DNA of 48,365 nt, taken from positions 1 to 48,365 of the forward strand of contig CAZUPR010000007.1 of the NCBI GenBank assembly GCA_964622305.1. Direction: 5' to 3'. The stretch is from SKKY01 sp964622305. Its GTDB lineage: Bacteria; Bacillota; Peptococcia; Peptococcales; SKKY01. Of this stretch, positions 6,573 to 15,224 are shown piece after piece (the stretch's first letter is position 1; the number at the start of each line of letters is the position of its first letter). The translations under genes were made by a program, and so were the position numbers. The notes below the pieces were generated by a model. The model had not been told where the DNA came from. It worked only from the letters and a program-made list of their open reading frames with translations, and ran no database searches.

Positions 6573-8534
6573 TTATTCCCCCTCTGTATTTGTTTGATTT
6601 TCTTTCCAAGCTTTGAGACTTGCAAAGAATTTTATATCTTCTTGTAAAATATGCCCCAAAACTACCCGGTCAAAAATAAAGTTAAAGGCAGTTGATGGTA
6701 CAAACAAGCCTTCGGCTAGTTCCTGTCGCAAATCATTGACCTTTTTTAAAAGGTAGGCATGGATATTTCTATGCTGATAAAGCTCTTCATAACCAATTTT
6801 TTCCAAAAGGTCTTCTTCATAAATAAAATGTTCTTCAATGCTTTTGAGGATTTTATCTATATATTCCAGGGCCTCAGTCCTAGGCAGGCTAACAATATAT
6901 TCTTCCTGCAATTTGCTGCTGTTAACAAAAATTTCTTTATGCTGAGAATCCAGGACTTCATCACCACTGTTCCAGGCATCTTTCCAATACAAGGATGTTG
7001 TTTTTAAATTATCTGCCTCAGAAACTTCTACCCTGTTTCTGCCAGACTCTTTTGCCTTGTAAAGGGCAGCATCAGCTTTTTGATAAAGCTGGTGATAAGT
7101 TTGTCCTTTTTTCCTGTCGGCAACGCCAAAACTTGCAGTAAATTTGCCAACAAGAGGGTGAAAAGCATTCTCTATTTCCTGCCTCATCTTCTCGGCAGCC
7201 TCCCTTGCCCCCTCTATCCCGGTATGGGGCAAAATGACCATAAACTCTTCTCCGCCTATCCTGAACTTGTAGTCGGAAGCCCGGCTGTTTTCCGTAATTA
7301 TTTCGGCCAAAAGCTGTAGAACTGTATCGCCAACAGGGTGGCCCCATTTGTCATTAATCCTCTTGAAATGGTCTATATCTAAAATAAAGAGGGAAATAGG
7401 CAATTCATAACGTTCAGCCTTTTCAATTTCATCATTTATAACCATATCAAGATAACTGCGGTTATGGAGGCCTGTAAGCCCATCTTTTATAGCAATTTCC
7501 CTGATTTTTTCCTCTGCAATTTTTTGCTGGGTGAAATTTTTCATGGTTAAAAGAATACCATCCTGGCCACCGTAGCGACCAGATATCCCAGTAAGGGTTA
7601 TATAGTTTTCCTGACCTGAGGCATCCTCAAGCCTGCCTTCTATTGTCTTAGGAACCTTGCTATTTTTTACAGCTTCTAAAAAGATATCAATGTTTATATC
7701 CAGCCACTTGACTGCATCATTTATCTTAATCTTTTGTTCAGGCTTGCTAATTTTAAGCAGGCATCCGGCCTCTTTGTTACTTAGCAGAAGATGACCCTCC
7801 TGATCAATTAAAAATACCGGAGCTGCTATAGTATCAAAAATATTCCTTATACTCTCATTGCTTTCTTGGATTTCACTCAGAGAGTTCTCAAAATTTATCT
7901 TCAAGGGTTTCATAACCTTGAGAATAATTAAGATTATCAAAATTGTTATTAAAAATAATAGAATATTATCAAACAAGAGGATGGAGCCGATTGCCTTTCT
8001 GGCATCTTCCTCATATTCTTCAACAATGTAGTTAATATTTTTTAAAAATGTAGCCTCATTTCTCCTGATTAAATCCGTTTCAGCTAAAATAGCTGTATAA
8101 TCAGGGTCAGCTTCTTCTAAAAGAAGTAAAATTCTTCCAGCTGAATCAATAATATTACTGTAGTTAACCTCCACATCTTCAAAATAATGGTCAACTATTT
8201 TAGTATTTTTGAGCTCTGTGAGCAATTTATGTTCTTCTTTTAACCTGGGCAGGAATTCTTTGAGCTCCTGGCTATAAAATTCTAACTCCTTGGGGCTCCT
8301 CTGCCGGCTTATAAAGAGGGTGTCCTTAACTATAGCCTGACTGAGCATCCTCTGTCTGCCTGCCATATTAATAATCTGACTGCTTTTTTCTTGCTGAGAA
8401 AAAAGATGCTGAGTAATCAGGTGTTTGGAAAGGATTAGAATTATAATTAAAATAGAAAAATAAGCAATTTTCCTTATGGTTTTTTTATATAAGTCTTTAT
8501 ATTCTTTTTCTTGAAGATCCATAGAAAACAACAT
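6573..8534 (-). CDS. Membrane diguanylate cyclase: PilJ-type sensor, PAS, GGDEF, hemerythrin
   Basis: The 653-residue protein has a TM helix at about 24-40, a periplasmic helical sensor with the PilJ/NarX-type signature INMAGRQRMLSQ (about 55-66), a second TM near 182-208, PAS at about 228-340 and GGDEF at about 345-505. The GGDEF site reads RIGGEEF with an upstream inhibitory RASD. Residues of about 515-640 form a bacteriohemerythrin domain (LDSQHKEIF, EEHFIYEEDLL, HRNIHAYLL, GHILQED), whose His, Glu and Asp residues can hold a di-iron site for O2 or redox sensing. It probably adjusts c-di-GMP to oxygen. AAGGAAGG is very close to the first ATG, so ATG 8522 is an alternative start. Confidence 0.88.
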   Translation of the reverse strand: MLFSMDLQEKEYKDLYKKTIRKIAYFSILIIILILSKHLITQHLFSQQEKSSQIINMAGRQRMLSQAIVKDTLFISRQRSPKELEFYSQELKEFLPRLKEEHKLLTELKNTKIVDHYFEDVEVNYSNIIDSAGRILLLLEEADPDYTAILAETDLIRRNEATFLKNINYIVEEYEEDARKAIGSILLFDNILLFLITILIILIILKVMKPLKINFENSLSEIQESNESIRNIFDTIAAPVFLIDQEGHLLLSNKEAGCLLKISKPEQKIKINDAVKWLDINIDIFLEAVKNSKVPKTIEGRLEDASGQENYITLTGISGRYGGQDGILLTMKNFTQQKIAEEKIREIAIKDGLTGLHNRSYLDMVINDEIEKAERYELPISLFILDIDHFKRINDKWGHPVGDTVLQLLAEIITENSRASDYKFRIGGEEFMVILPHTGIEGAREAAEKMRQEIENAFHPLVGKFTASFGVADRKKGQTYHQLYQKADAALYKAKESGRNRVEVSEADNLKTTSLYWKDAWNSGDEVLDSQHKEIFVNSSKLQEEYIVSLPRTEALEYIDKILKSIEEHFIYEEDLLEKIGYEELYQHRNIHAYLLKKVNDLRQELAEGLFVPSTAFNFIFDRVVLGHILQEDIKFFASLKAWKENQTNTEGE

Positions 8535-8540
8535 CCTTCC

Positions 8541-9362
8541 TTAAGTTAAAAGAAAATAGATTAAGACTACTATACCCAGGCCTATCCTATACCAACCAAA
8601 TACCTTAAAATCATTGTTTTTAATATATTTTAGTAAGAGGCTGATAGCTGCCAGTGAAACAAAGAAGGCAGTCAGCATACCCACAAGCAGAATAAGGATT
8701 TCCTGACCTGTAAAATCAAAACCAAATTTGACCAGTTTTAAAGCACTTGCACCAAACATTACAGGAATTGACATAAAAAAGGAAAATTCAGCTGCTACAT
8801 ATCTTGAAGCCCCTAAAATTATCCCTCCAAGGATGGTTGCTCCTGAGCGCGAGGTTCCAGGTATTAAAGATAAAACCTGAAAAACTCCTATCATAAAGGC
8901 TGCCTTGTATGTTAAAGCATTAAAATTGTCATAAAGAGGACGCCTGTCCTCATTTTTATTTTCTACTATAATGAAAAAGATACCATATAAAATAAGAGTT
9001 ACCGCAACAGTCTGATAGTTGTAAAATTTCTCATTAAGCCAGTCATCAAAAAGCAGACCTAAAACTGCAGCCGGTAAAACTCCGACTACTACCTTGAACC
9101 AGATTTGCATGGTGTCCATTTTTTCCCTGCGGTTCTTTTTGGGTGAAAATGGGTTCAGCTTGTGAAAGAAAAGTAAAACAACTGCCATAATGGCGCCTAG
9201 CTGGATAACAACAAAAAACATTTCCTTGTAAGCGTCACTGGCGTTTAATTTAATAAAATTTTCTACCAGAATCATATGTCCGGTACTGCTAACTGGAAGC
9301 CATTCTGTAATTCCTTCAACGATTCCTAAAAATACTGCTTTTAATATTTCGATTAAAGACAA
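8541..9362 (-). CDS. uppP: Undecaprenyl-diphosphatase UppP (BacA)
   Basis: The 273-residue polytopic membrane enzyme dephosphorylates undecaprenyl pyrophosphate to the carrier used in peptidoglycan synthesis; overexpression in other species gives bacitracin resistance. Both catalytic signatures are intact: GIVEGITEWLPVSSTGH near residue 14 and PGTSRSG near residue 168. Length is normal. It sits five bases after barstar and six bases before the hemerythrin cyclase in one operon, an unusual setting for this gene. The DUF368 carrier transporter is encoded nearby. Confidence 0.95.
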   Translation of the reverse strand: MSLIEILKAVFLGIVEGITEWLPVSSTGHMILVENFIKLNASDAYKEMFFVVIQLGAIMAVVLLFFHKLNPFSPKKNRREKMDTMQIWFKVVVGVLPAAVLGLLFDDWLNEKFYNYQTVAVTLILYGIFFIIVENKNEDRRPLYDNFNALTYKAAFMIGVFQVLSLIPGTSRSGATILGGIILGASRYVAAEFSFFMSIPVMFGASALKLVKFGFDFTGQEILILLVGMLTAFFVSLAAISLLLKYIKNNDFKVFGWYRIGLGIVVLIYFLLT

Positions 9363-9367
9363 ACCAT

Positions 9368-9640
9368 TTACCCCCGAATTTCTAAGCTGATTCTTGGATT
9401 TTCATCTGCTGCTTCCTGCAGCAAGTCTATTAAGGATTGGCCATAGGAGCCCATTTGTCCTATAAAATCAGCCTTATAAACCAAAATAATTTTCATTTCT
9501 CTGTCTTCTGTAGAGAGAAGATCCCAAAGGGCATCCAGGTTTCTCCCATAATAATCTGGAAGGCAGAGCCTTTCTTTAAGGTAGAGATGCAGACTTTCTT
9601 TGTCAGACATGAGCCTGCCATTAAGAAAAATTTCCTTCAT
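9368..9640 (-). CDS. Barstar-family ribonuclease inhibitor
   Basis: The 90-residue protein aligns throughout with barstar: LPDYYGRNLDALWD carries the aspartates (36 and 40) equivalent to barstar Asp35 and Asp39 that plug the barnase active site. It should neutralise the RNase of the preceding gene in the cytoplasm. The start at 9640 is chosen because AAAGGTGG lies seven bases upstream and itself overlaps the RNase stop codon. No signal peptide, as expected for an intracellular inhibitor. Confidence 0.9.
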   Translation of the reverse strand: MKEIFLNGRLMSDKESLHLYLKERLCLPDYYGRNLDALWDLLSTEDREMKIILVYKADFIGQMGSYGQSLIDLLQEAADENPRISLEIRG

Positions 9641-9653
9641 TTTTAAACCACCT

Positions 9654-10124
9654 TTAGTACAATTTTGTAAAAGTTTCATAATGATCTGCCGTATAATAAA
9701 TCAGCCCATCGTTTGAATAAACCAGCCTTTCAGCTCCTCTGAAGCCGCCCTTATAATTTATATCACATTCATAATAGACTCTGCCTTTTTCTTTTGGCAA
9801 AAGGCCCTCCCTGTTGCCAAAAGTATCGCCACCAATTGAGGCCTGGTCACTCACCTGCCAAAGATTTCCTTCTGAACTCTTCCAGCCCAGGGCACTTGCC
9901 TCTTTTTTAGTAATAAAATTTACTGGCAGCTTAGAATACTGGTGCAAATAAAGGGCTACCTCTTCTTTACTTGTATAAGCCTGGCCTTCTTCTACCTGAA
10001 GCTGATTTATTGGCTGGTCTGCTTTTTTTATAGCAAGACAGCCTGTCATTGCACTTAAGGTGAAGATTAAAAACAGGATAAAAACAAAACTTTTATTTTT
10101 GCCTTTATTCATAAAATTTGTCAT
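9654..10124 (-). CDS. Barnase-like extracellular ribonuclease, lipoprotein
   Basis: The 156-residue product has a signal sequence with lipobox SAMTGC (Cys29) and a barnase domain from about 47. Barnase residues Lys27, Glu73, Arg83, Arg87 and His102 match Lys73, Glu119, Arg129, Arg133 and His148, all with the same offset of 46, so the core has no insertion. It should therefore be active, cutting RNA preferentially after G. Lipid anchoring is a difference from freely secreted barnase. The ATG overlaps the stop of the herA-like gene (ATGA). Its own inhibitor follows 13 bases later. Confidence 0.9.
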   Translation of the reverse strand: MTNFMNKGKNKSFVFILFLIFTLSAMTGCLAIKKADQPINQLQVEEGQAYTSKEEVALYLHQYSKLPVNFITKKEASALGWKSSEGNLWQVSDQASIGGDTFGNREGLLPKEKGRVYYECDINYKGGFRGAERLVYSNDGLIYYTADHYETFTKLY

Positions 10125-11620
10125 TTTTTCAGGGACCCCAAAATTCCTCTTACCAGAGAACGGCTAACTTCACGGCCTATTGTAGAGGCCATAGCATTTG
10201 TGGCCTTTTCAATAGGACTTTGTCTGGTTGATTTTTTGCTAGTGGCTTTTTGGGCGGCAACTTTAGCCTTTTCTGCTTCCTTGGCCGCTTTTTCTGCCTC
10301 CAGAGCCTGCAGTCTGGCTTCTTCCTCTATTGCATCTTTTTCATATTTTGCACTTATCATCTCATAGGCTGACTCCCGGTCAATCTCCCGGTCGTATTTG
10401 CCCTTCAAAAGAGATTCATTCATTATTTTATTTCTTAAAGAATCATCAATGGTGCCAAACTGACTTTGAGGGGGAAGAATAGTAGCTTTTTCTACCATAC
10501 CTGGTCTACCCTCTTCATCTAAAAAGGAGACCAGTGCCTGCCCCACCTTTAATTCAGTAATTGCTTCCATGGTATTTAAATCAGGGTTTTGCCTGAAAGT
10601 ATCTGCCGCAGCTTTAATTTTTTTAAGCTCAGCTGGCGTATAGCCTCTTAAGGCGTGCAAGACCCTGTTACCAAGCTGACCTAAAACAGGGCCAGGAAGG
10701 TCCATTGGGTTTTGGGTTATGAAATAAACGCCAACTCCTTTAGAGCGAATCAGGCGGACAACCTGTTCAATTTTTTCTAAAAGAACCTTGGGTGCATTGT
10801 CAAAAAGTAAGTGGGCCTCGTCAAAGAAGAAAACAATCTTTGGCTTATCCAAATCACCAACTTCTGGTAAAAGCTCAAAGAGCTCAGAGAGCATCCAAAG
10901 AAGGAAGGTGGAATAAAGTGCTGGATTTTGATAGAGTTTTTCACTGTGCAGAAGGTTAATATAACCTTTTCCTTCTGAGGAAACCCTCATCATATCGTAA
11001 AAATCAAGCTCTGGCTCACCAAAAAAGTGGTCTGCTCCCTGGTCTTCCAGAGTTAAAAGAGCCCTCAAAATAGCCCCGATTGTTGCTGAGGAAATATTTC
11101 CATATTTAAGGGTGTATTCCTTGGCATTTTCGCCTACGAATTGTACCATTGCCCTTAAATCTTTAAAATCCAGAAGAAGCATACCTTTGTCATCGGCAAT
11201 TCTAAAAACTATACTTAAAACACCAGCCTGAGTATCATTTAAGCCCAGAATTCTGGATAAAAGGATGGCACCCATGCTGCTAATGGTGGTGCGGACTTTG
11301 TGGCCCTTCTCACCAAAAAGATCCCAGAACTGAACAGGAAAGCCCTTATAGCTAAAGTCTGGAATACCTATATTTTCTATTCTTTCAAGCATTTTGGGAT
11401 TTTCCTGGCCAGGGCTTGCAAGGCTGGCAACATCGCCCTTAATATCGGCAAGGAAAACCGGTACGCCCATATCACTTAAAGACTCTGCTAAAATTTTCAT
11501 GCTAATAGTTTTACCAGTACCTGTAGCACCTGCAATTAAGCCATGGCGGTTAGTCATTTTTGGCAGGAGGTAAAGAGCCTTGTCACTTTGGCCCACCCAT
11601 ATTTTTCCATCGTAATACAT
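10121..11620 (-). CDS. HerA-like ATPase, DUF853 (YjgR) family
   Basis: The 499-residue protein has Walker A GATGTGKT near residue 32 and Walker B KIVFFFDEAHLLF near 270, with LADIKGDVASLA after the first strand. This is the DUF853 branch of HerA/FtsK-type ATPases, of unknown cellular role. The C-terminus has an Ala/Glu/Lys-rich coiled coil (about 430-465) and the conserved tail GREVSRSLVRGILGSLKK. It lies two bases from the upstream DEAD-box helicase and overlaps the RNase gene. It is not accompanied by NurA, so it is not the archaeal end-resection pair. Confidence 0.85.
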   Translation of the reverse strand: MYYDGKIWVGQSDKALYLLPKMTNRHGLIAGATGTGKTISMKILAESLSDMGVPVFLADIKGDVASLASPGQENPKMLERIENIGIPDFSYKGFPVQFWDLFGEKGHKVRTTISSMGAILLSRILGLNDTQAGVLSIVFRIADDKGMLLLDFKDLRAMVQFVGENAKEYTLKYGNISSATIGAILRALLTLEDQGADHFFGEPELDFYDMMRVSSEGKGYINLLHSEKLYQNPALYSTFLLWMLSELFELLPEVGDLDKPKIVFFFDEAHLLFDNAPKVLLEKIEQVVRLIRSKGVGVYFITQNPMDLPGPVLGQLGNRVLHALRGYTPAELKKIKAAADTFRQNPDLNTMEAITELKVGQALVSFLDEEGRPGMVEKATILPPQSQFGTIDDSLRNKIMNESLLKGKYDREIDRESAYEMISAKYEKDAIEEEARLQALEAEKAAKEAEKAKVAAQKATSKKSTRQSPIEKATNAMASTIGREVSRSLVRGILGSLKK

Positions 11621-11622
11621 AT

Positions 11623-12756
11623 TTATTCCATCCTTCCTCTCTTAAGTTTTCTTTCGTCTATTTTTATTTTCAACTCTTTTTCTATTGCTTTTAAATAAGG
11701 AATTTCTTTTTCAGTAACTATGGAAAGAACCTTTCCTGCCTTACCAAAACGACCTGTACGACCAGCCCTGTGCAGGTAATCTTCAGCCTTGTGAGGCAAA
11801 TCCAGAGAAAAAATATAATCCAAATCTTGAAAATCCAAACCTCTGGCAGCTAAATCCGAGGCAATTATTATATTGATTCTGCCTGTTCTGAAATCTTCCA
11901 TAATCTTTTTTCGCTCTTCTTTTTCCAGACGGCCATGAAGAGCTGCAACCTTTATTTTATGCCAGCCCAATTTGTCATTTATTATTTCTACAGTACCTTT
12001 TTCTCCGGCAAAAACAATAGCTTTGACTGGCTTAGCAGCATGGATTGCCCTTCTTAAGGTGTCTGTTTTTTGTCTGAAGTCACTTTTAATATAAAAATGC
12101 TCTATTTTTTTAGGTACCCTGCTCTCTTCTTGAATTTTAATAAAAAAAGGATTTACCATCATTTTCCCTGCTGCTTTTTTGCTTTCTTCAGATATAGTGG
12201 CAGAAAAGAACATAAGTTGCCTGTCTTTTAAAGTGCCTTTTATAATCTCTTCTAATAATTGTAAATTATTCTTATCAGAAAGTTTATCTGCTTCATCCAC
12301 TACAATAGTTTTGATCGTATGGGCAGAAATTTTCCTTTTTTTTATCAGATCAAGGGACCGTCCCGGTGATGCTATTAAAAGCTGAGGTTTATCTCTTAAT
12401 TTCTCAATTTGTCTTTGGATATTAACATTGCCCAGAAGTGGCAAAGAGTTTATTTTTACCTGGGAATTTTCACTTAAGAATTCTGCCTGCTTATGAATCT
12501 GCAAAACAAGCTCATGGCTGGGAGCCAAAATAAGTGCCTGCATTTCTTTTTTCTCTGGGTCAATTAATTTAAAAAGACTCAATAAAAAAGCCAGGCTTTT
12601 ACCTGTACCTGTAGGAGATTCTACAAGCAGATCTTTCCTTTTTACTGCTTCTGGAAGAGTTCTTCTTTGGACTTCAGAAGGGCTCTTGATATCTTGCAGG
12701 GCTAAAGCAGTGACTAAGGAATGGTCAGCCTCTATATTTTCAAGTAGTTCTTTCAT
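11623..12756 (-). CDS. DEAD-box RNA helicase
   Basis: The 377-residue core helicase includes the Q-motif region (ALALQDIKSPSEVQRRTLPEA), motif I SPTGTGKS, motif II VDEADKL, SAT (FFSATISEE), and motif VI HRAGRTGRFG. There is no C-terminal RNA-binding extension, so it is a minimal DEAD protein rather than DbpA or CshA. It probably remodels structured RNA in translation or decay. SD TTTGGAGGG precedes the ATG. It is the first gene of the operon and follows a clear promoter. Confidence 0.92.
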   Translation of the reverse strand: MKELLENIEADHSLVTALALQDIKSPSEVQRRTLPEAVKRKDLLVESPTGTGKSLAFLLSLFKLIDPEKKEMQALILAPSHELVLQIHKQAEFLSENSQVKINSLPLLGNVNIQRQIEKLRDKPQLLIASPGRSLDLIKKRKISAHTIKTIVVDEADKLSDKNNLQLLEEIIKGTLKDRQLMFFSATISEESKKAAGKMMVNPFFIKIQEESRVPKKIEHFYIKSDFRQKTDTLRRAIHAAKPVKAIVFAGEKGTVEIINDKLGWHKIKVAALHGRLEKEERKKIMEDFRTGRINIIIASDLAARGLDFQDLDYIFSLDLPHKAEDYLHRAGRTGRFGKAGKVLSIVTEKEIPYLKAIEKELKIKIDERKLKRGRME

Positions 12757-12790
12757 GTTATCCCTCCAAAGTATAAAGATTTATCTTTTA

Positions 12791-12819
12791 ACTATACCAA
12801 TAATACCATTTTTTGCCAA
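12791..12819 (-). promoter_or_regulatory. Promoter of the helicase-herA-barnase-barstar-uppP operon
   Basis: On the minus strand TTGGCA (12814-12819) and TATAGT (12791-12796) are exactly 17 bases apart, with TGG just before the -10. The helicase start is 34 bases downstream. Confidence 0.75.
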
Positions 12820-12828
12820 TAAAAACAG

Positions 12829-12862
12829 AAGGCCCCTGCTTGTTTTTGCAAAAGGGCCTTAA
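12829..12862 (-). terminator. Terminator of the helix-hairpin-helix gene
   Basis: AAGGCCC and GGGCCTT pair, with a few inner pairs possible, and CTGTTTTTATT follows on the minus strand. It isolates the 12873 gene from the helicase operon. Confidence 0.65.
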
Positions 12863-12872
12863 TTAATATTTC

Positions 12873-13277
12873 TTAGTATTCTAATACTCTTGGTAAATCT
12901 TGAGCTTGCTGTATCCAATCTTTAACCATCTTCAAAGTAGGTACCTGTCTTACAAGTTTCTTTTCAAGGTTTACTTCTTGCATTTTAACTGTAAGATTTT
13001 CAGCATTCCTTTGAGATAACTCTGGAACAGTATCTACTCCTGCAGCTTCTAAAAGCTCAGAATACTGGCCGCCGATTCCTTTAATTCTCATTAAATCAGC
13101 ATGGTTAGCCCATTTAAGAATTAACTTTTCAGAAATATCAGCCTTGGCGGCAAGTTCCTTTCTTCCTTTTTTTGTCTGGCAGGCTTCTAAATACTTCTCT
13201 AAAGAGCCAATTCCAGCATTTTTTAGCTTTCCTTCGTAAACATCACCAATTCCTTCGACAATAGACAGCTTAGCCAT
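12873..13277 (-). CDS. DUF4332-type helix-hairpin-helix protein
   Basis: The 134-residue protein has two helix-hairpin-helix units: LSIVEGIGDVYEGKLKNAGI at the N-terminus and MRIKGIGGQYSELLEAAGV near residue 62. Such tandem HhH modules bind DNA non-specifically. This is the layout of DUF4332. Its biological role is unknown. It is monocistronic, with SD AAGGGGG before the ATG and a terminator after the stop. Confidence 0.8.
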   Translation of the reverse strand: MAKLSIVEGIGDVYEGKLKNAGIGSLEKYLEACQTKKGRKELAAKADISEKLILKWANHADLMRIKGIGGQYSELLEAAGVDTVPELSQRNAENLTVKMQEVNLEKKLVRQVPTLKMVKDWIQQAQDLPRVLEY

Positions 13278-13363
13278 TAAAGAACCCCCTTATTGTAATT
13301 GTTATAAAAGTTATATACCCAAATATACACATTATTATTACAATTGAAACAATTCTATTCCTT

Positions 13364-13390
13364 TTGTTTATTTGTCATTCTCCTTATAAT
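13364..13390 (+). promoter_or_regulatory. Possible promoter of yraN
   Basis: TATAAT at 13385-13390 with a suboptimal TTGTTT 15 bases upstream. The 13278-13414 gap is AT-rich and must also hold the promoter of the divergent HhH gene, which I cannot place. Confidence 0.45.
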
Positions 13391-13414
13391 AGAAGACGGA
13401 AGGTGTGATAAATA

Positions 13415-13759
13415 TTGAATACTAATGGCCTCTGGGCTGAAGAAAAAGCAGCTACCTATTTACAGGATCTTGGTTGGCAACTCCTCTCTAAAAATTTTAG
13501 CTGGAAGTATGGCGAAATAGACCTGATTATGCTGGATGATAATACTCTTGTTTTTGTTGAAGTCCGCTCTCTTACTGAAAGTCCAGATATTCACCCGTCA
13601 GAAACTATAACTCAAAATAAGATTAAAAAAATAAAAAAAACAGCAGAGCTTTTTATCCATAAAAACAAGTTTTATGACCAAGCCTGCCGTTTTGATTTTA
13701 TTGCGATTCAGGGAATTCCAGATAATTTTGAACTTGAACACCTGACTAATGTATTTTAA
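13415..13759 (+). CDS. yraN: YraN / UPF0102 family predicted endonuclease
   Basis: The 114-residue protein has the restriction-endonuclease-like core of UPF0102: YGEIDLIMLDD and VFVEVRSL supply the conserved Glu, Asp and Glu-Val-Arg. Members resemble Holliday-junction resolvases but have no firmly proven role. It starts with TTG at 13415 behind GGAAGGTG; no in-frame ATG exists near. In many Bacillota yraN follows rnhB; here it is 11 kb away and inverted, its stop codon directly abutting that of nuoM2. Confidence 0.85.
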   Translation: MNTNGLWAEEKAATYLQDLGWQLLSKNFSWKYGEIDLIMLDDNTLVFVEVRSLTESPDIHPSETITQNKIKKIKKTAELFIHKNKFYDQACRFDFIAIQGIPDNFELEHLTNVF

Positions 13760-15211
13760 TTAAGAAGCTAAGATTGACAGTATTTTGCCATCAATTATAC
13801 CAAAGAGACTATCTGGCAAAAGCCCAAAGTAGATGACCAGAGCCATGAGGATAAAAATTGTTGCCAGCTCATTTACAGGGGCATCTTTTACCTCTATAAA
13901 ACTTTTAGGTGTATGCCCATAGGCCACTCTTTGAAAGGCCCAAAGGTAAAAGGCAACTGGAATAATAATTCCCAGACCCAGAACAATAACCCAAAAACCA
14001 TAGGCCTCAAAGAAGCCTAAAAGAACTGTATACTCACCTATAAAACCAGCGAAACCAGGCAGACCCATGGAAGCAAAGAAGGCCAAAACCATGAGACTAA
14101 TCCCATAGGGCATTTTCTGATAAATACCTTGTAAAAGGCTGATTTTTCTGGTACCGGTAGCATATTGCAACATTCCACAAGACATAAAGAGGGCTGCTGA
14201 AATAAGACCGTGAGCTACCATTTGGAAGACTGCCCCTTTTAAACCAAAAATAGTTCCGGTTTGAATACCCAAAAGAACAAAACCCATGTGGCTTATACTG
14301 GAATAGGCAATCATTTTCTTTAAATCATCCTGCCTGAGAGCAACCAAAGCCCCGTAGATAACATTCATCAGTCCCAGCGTTATAACTGGAATGGCGTAAG
14401 CTGCAGTAACATCTGGATTCATTAAATAGGCAATTCGCAACATCCCATAAGTACCCATCTTTAACATAACACCTGCTAAAACGGCCGATCCCCCTGTTGG
14501 GGCCTCAACGTGTGCATCAGGCAGCCAGGTGTGAAAGGGTACTATTGGAATCTTTACTGCAAAAGCAATAAAAAGTATAGGAAACCACATTTTCTGGAAG
14601 GCCAGACTAAAGGAAACCTCGGTCAACTCAACAATAGAGAAAGTTTTATAGCCTAAAATTTCGCTTCCATGCAAATGCATGGCAAAAATCCCAATCAAGA
14701 GCAAGAGACTGGCAATGTGCGTATAAATCAGGAATTTAAAAGAAGCATAGACCTTCCTCTCTCCACCCCAAATTCCGATAACAAAGAACATAGGAATCAA
14801 AACAATTTCCCAGAAAACAAAGAAAAGAATAAAGTCTAAACTGGAAAAGACCCCAATCACTCCCGCCTCAATAATCATAAAGAGAGCAAAATAAAGGGCT
14901 GGTCTTTTTTCTTGATGCCAGGAAAAAAGAATTACCAGTGGTGTTAAAACCAAGGTCAAAAGAACCAGGGGAAAACTTATTCCATCTATCCCCAGGTGAA
15001 AACTAATACCCATTTGGGCAAACCAGGGAAATTTCATTACATATTGAAAATCCCCACTTGTCCCATCAAAACCCCTAATAGCCAGGCAACCTAGAAAGAG
15101 CAGAAAAAGAGAGGTTAATAAAGCTAGTCTTCTTGGTATTTCCTGCTTGTCTTTAAACATCATTATGATAGTTGCTGTCAGTACAGGCAAAAAAATCATA
15201 GTCAATAACAT
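13760..15211 (-). CDS. nuoM: Second NuoM subunit of complex I (antiporter-like)
   Basis: The 483-residue polytopic protein is a full NuoM paralogue. It keeps the pump residues: Glu135 (FWEIVLIP), Lys220 (AVKIPIVPFHTWLPDAHVEAPT), Lys251 (MLKMGTYG) and the late-helix Glu in GFIGEYTVLLG. It is the last gene of the operon, 13 bases after nuoN, with SD GGGGGGAAAG. It is not a tandem duplicate of its neighbour: nuoN lies between, and the two NuoM proteins differ at many positions. A second NuoM is the mark of enlarged (2M) complex I. Confidence 0.92.
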   Translation of the reverse strand: MLLTMIFLPVLTATIIMMFKDKQEIPRRLALLTSLFLLFLGCLAIRGFDGTSGDFQYVMKFPWFAQMGISFHLGIDGISFPLVLLTLVLTPLVILFSWHQEKRPALYFALFMIIEAGVIGVFSSLDFILFFVFWEIVLIPMFFVIGIWGGERKVYASFKFLIYTHIASLLLLIGIFAMHLHGSEILGYKTFSIVELTEVSFSLAFQKMWFPILFIAFAVKIPIVPFHTWLPDAHVEAPTGGSAVLAGVMLKMGTYGMLRIAYLMNPDVTAAYAIPVITLGLMNVIYGALVALRQDDLKKMIAYSSISHMGFVLLGIQTGTIFGLKGAVFQMVAHGLISAALFMSCGMLQYATGTRKISLLQGIYQKMPYGISLMVLAFFASMGLPGFAGFIGEYTVLLGFFEAYGFWVIVLGLGIIIPVAFYLWAFQRVAYGHTPKSFIEVKDAPVNELATIFILMALVIYFGLLPDSLFGIIDGKILSILAS

Positions 15212-15224
15212 TTCTCTTTCCCCC

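Noticed and set aside
7072..7347. Open frame of 91 codons within the hemerythrin cyclase gene
   Set aside because: It lies in another frame of a clearly coding GGDEF region, has no SD and a low-complexity, Arg/Gly/Cys-rich composition; a shadow frame.
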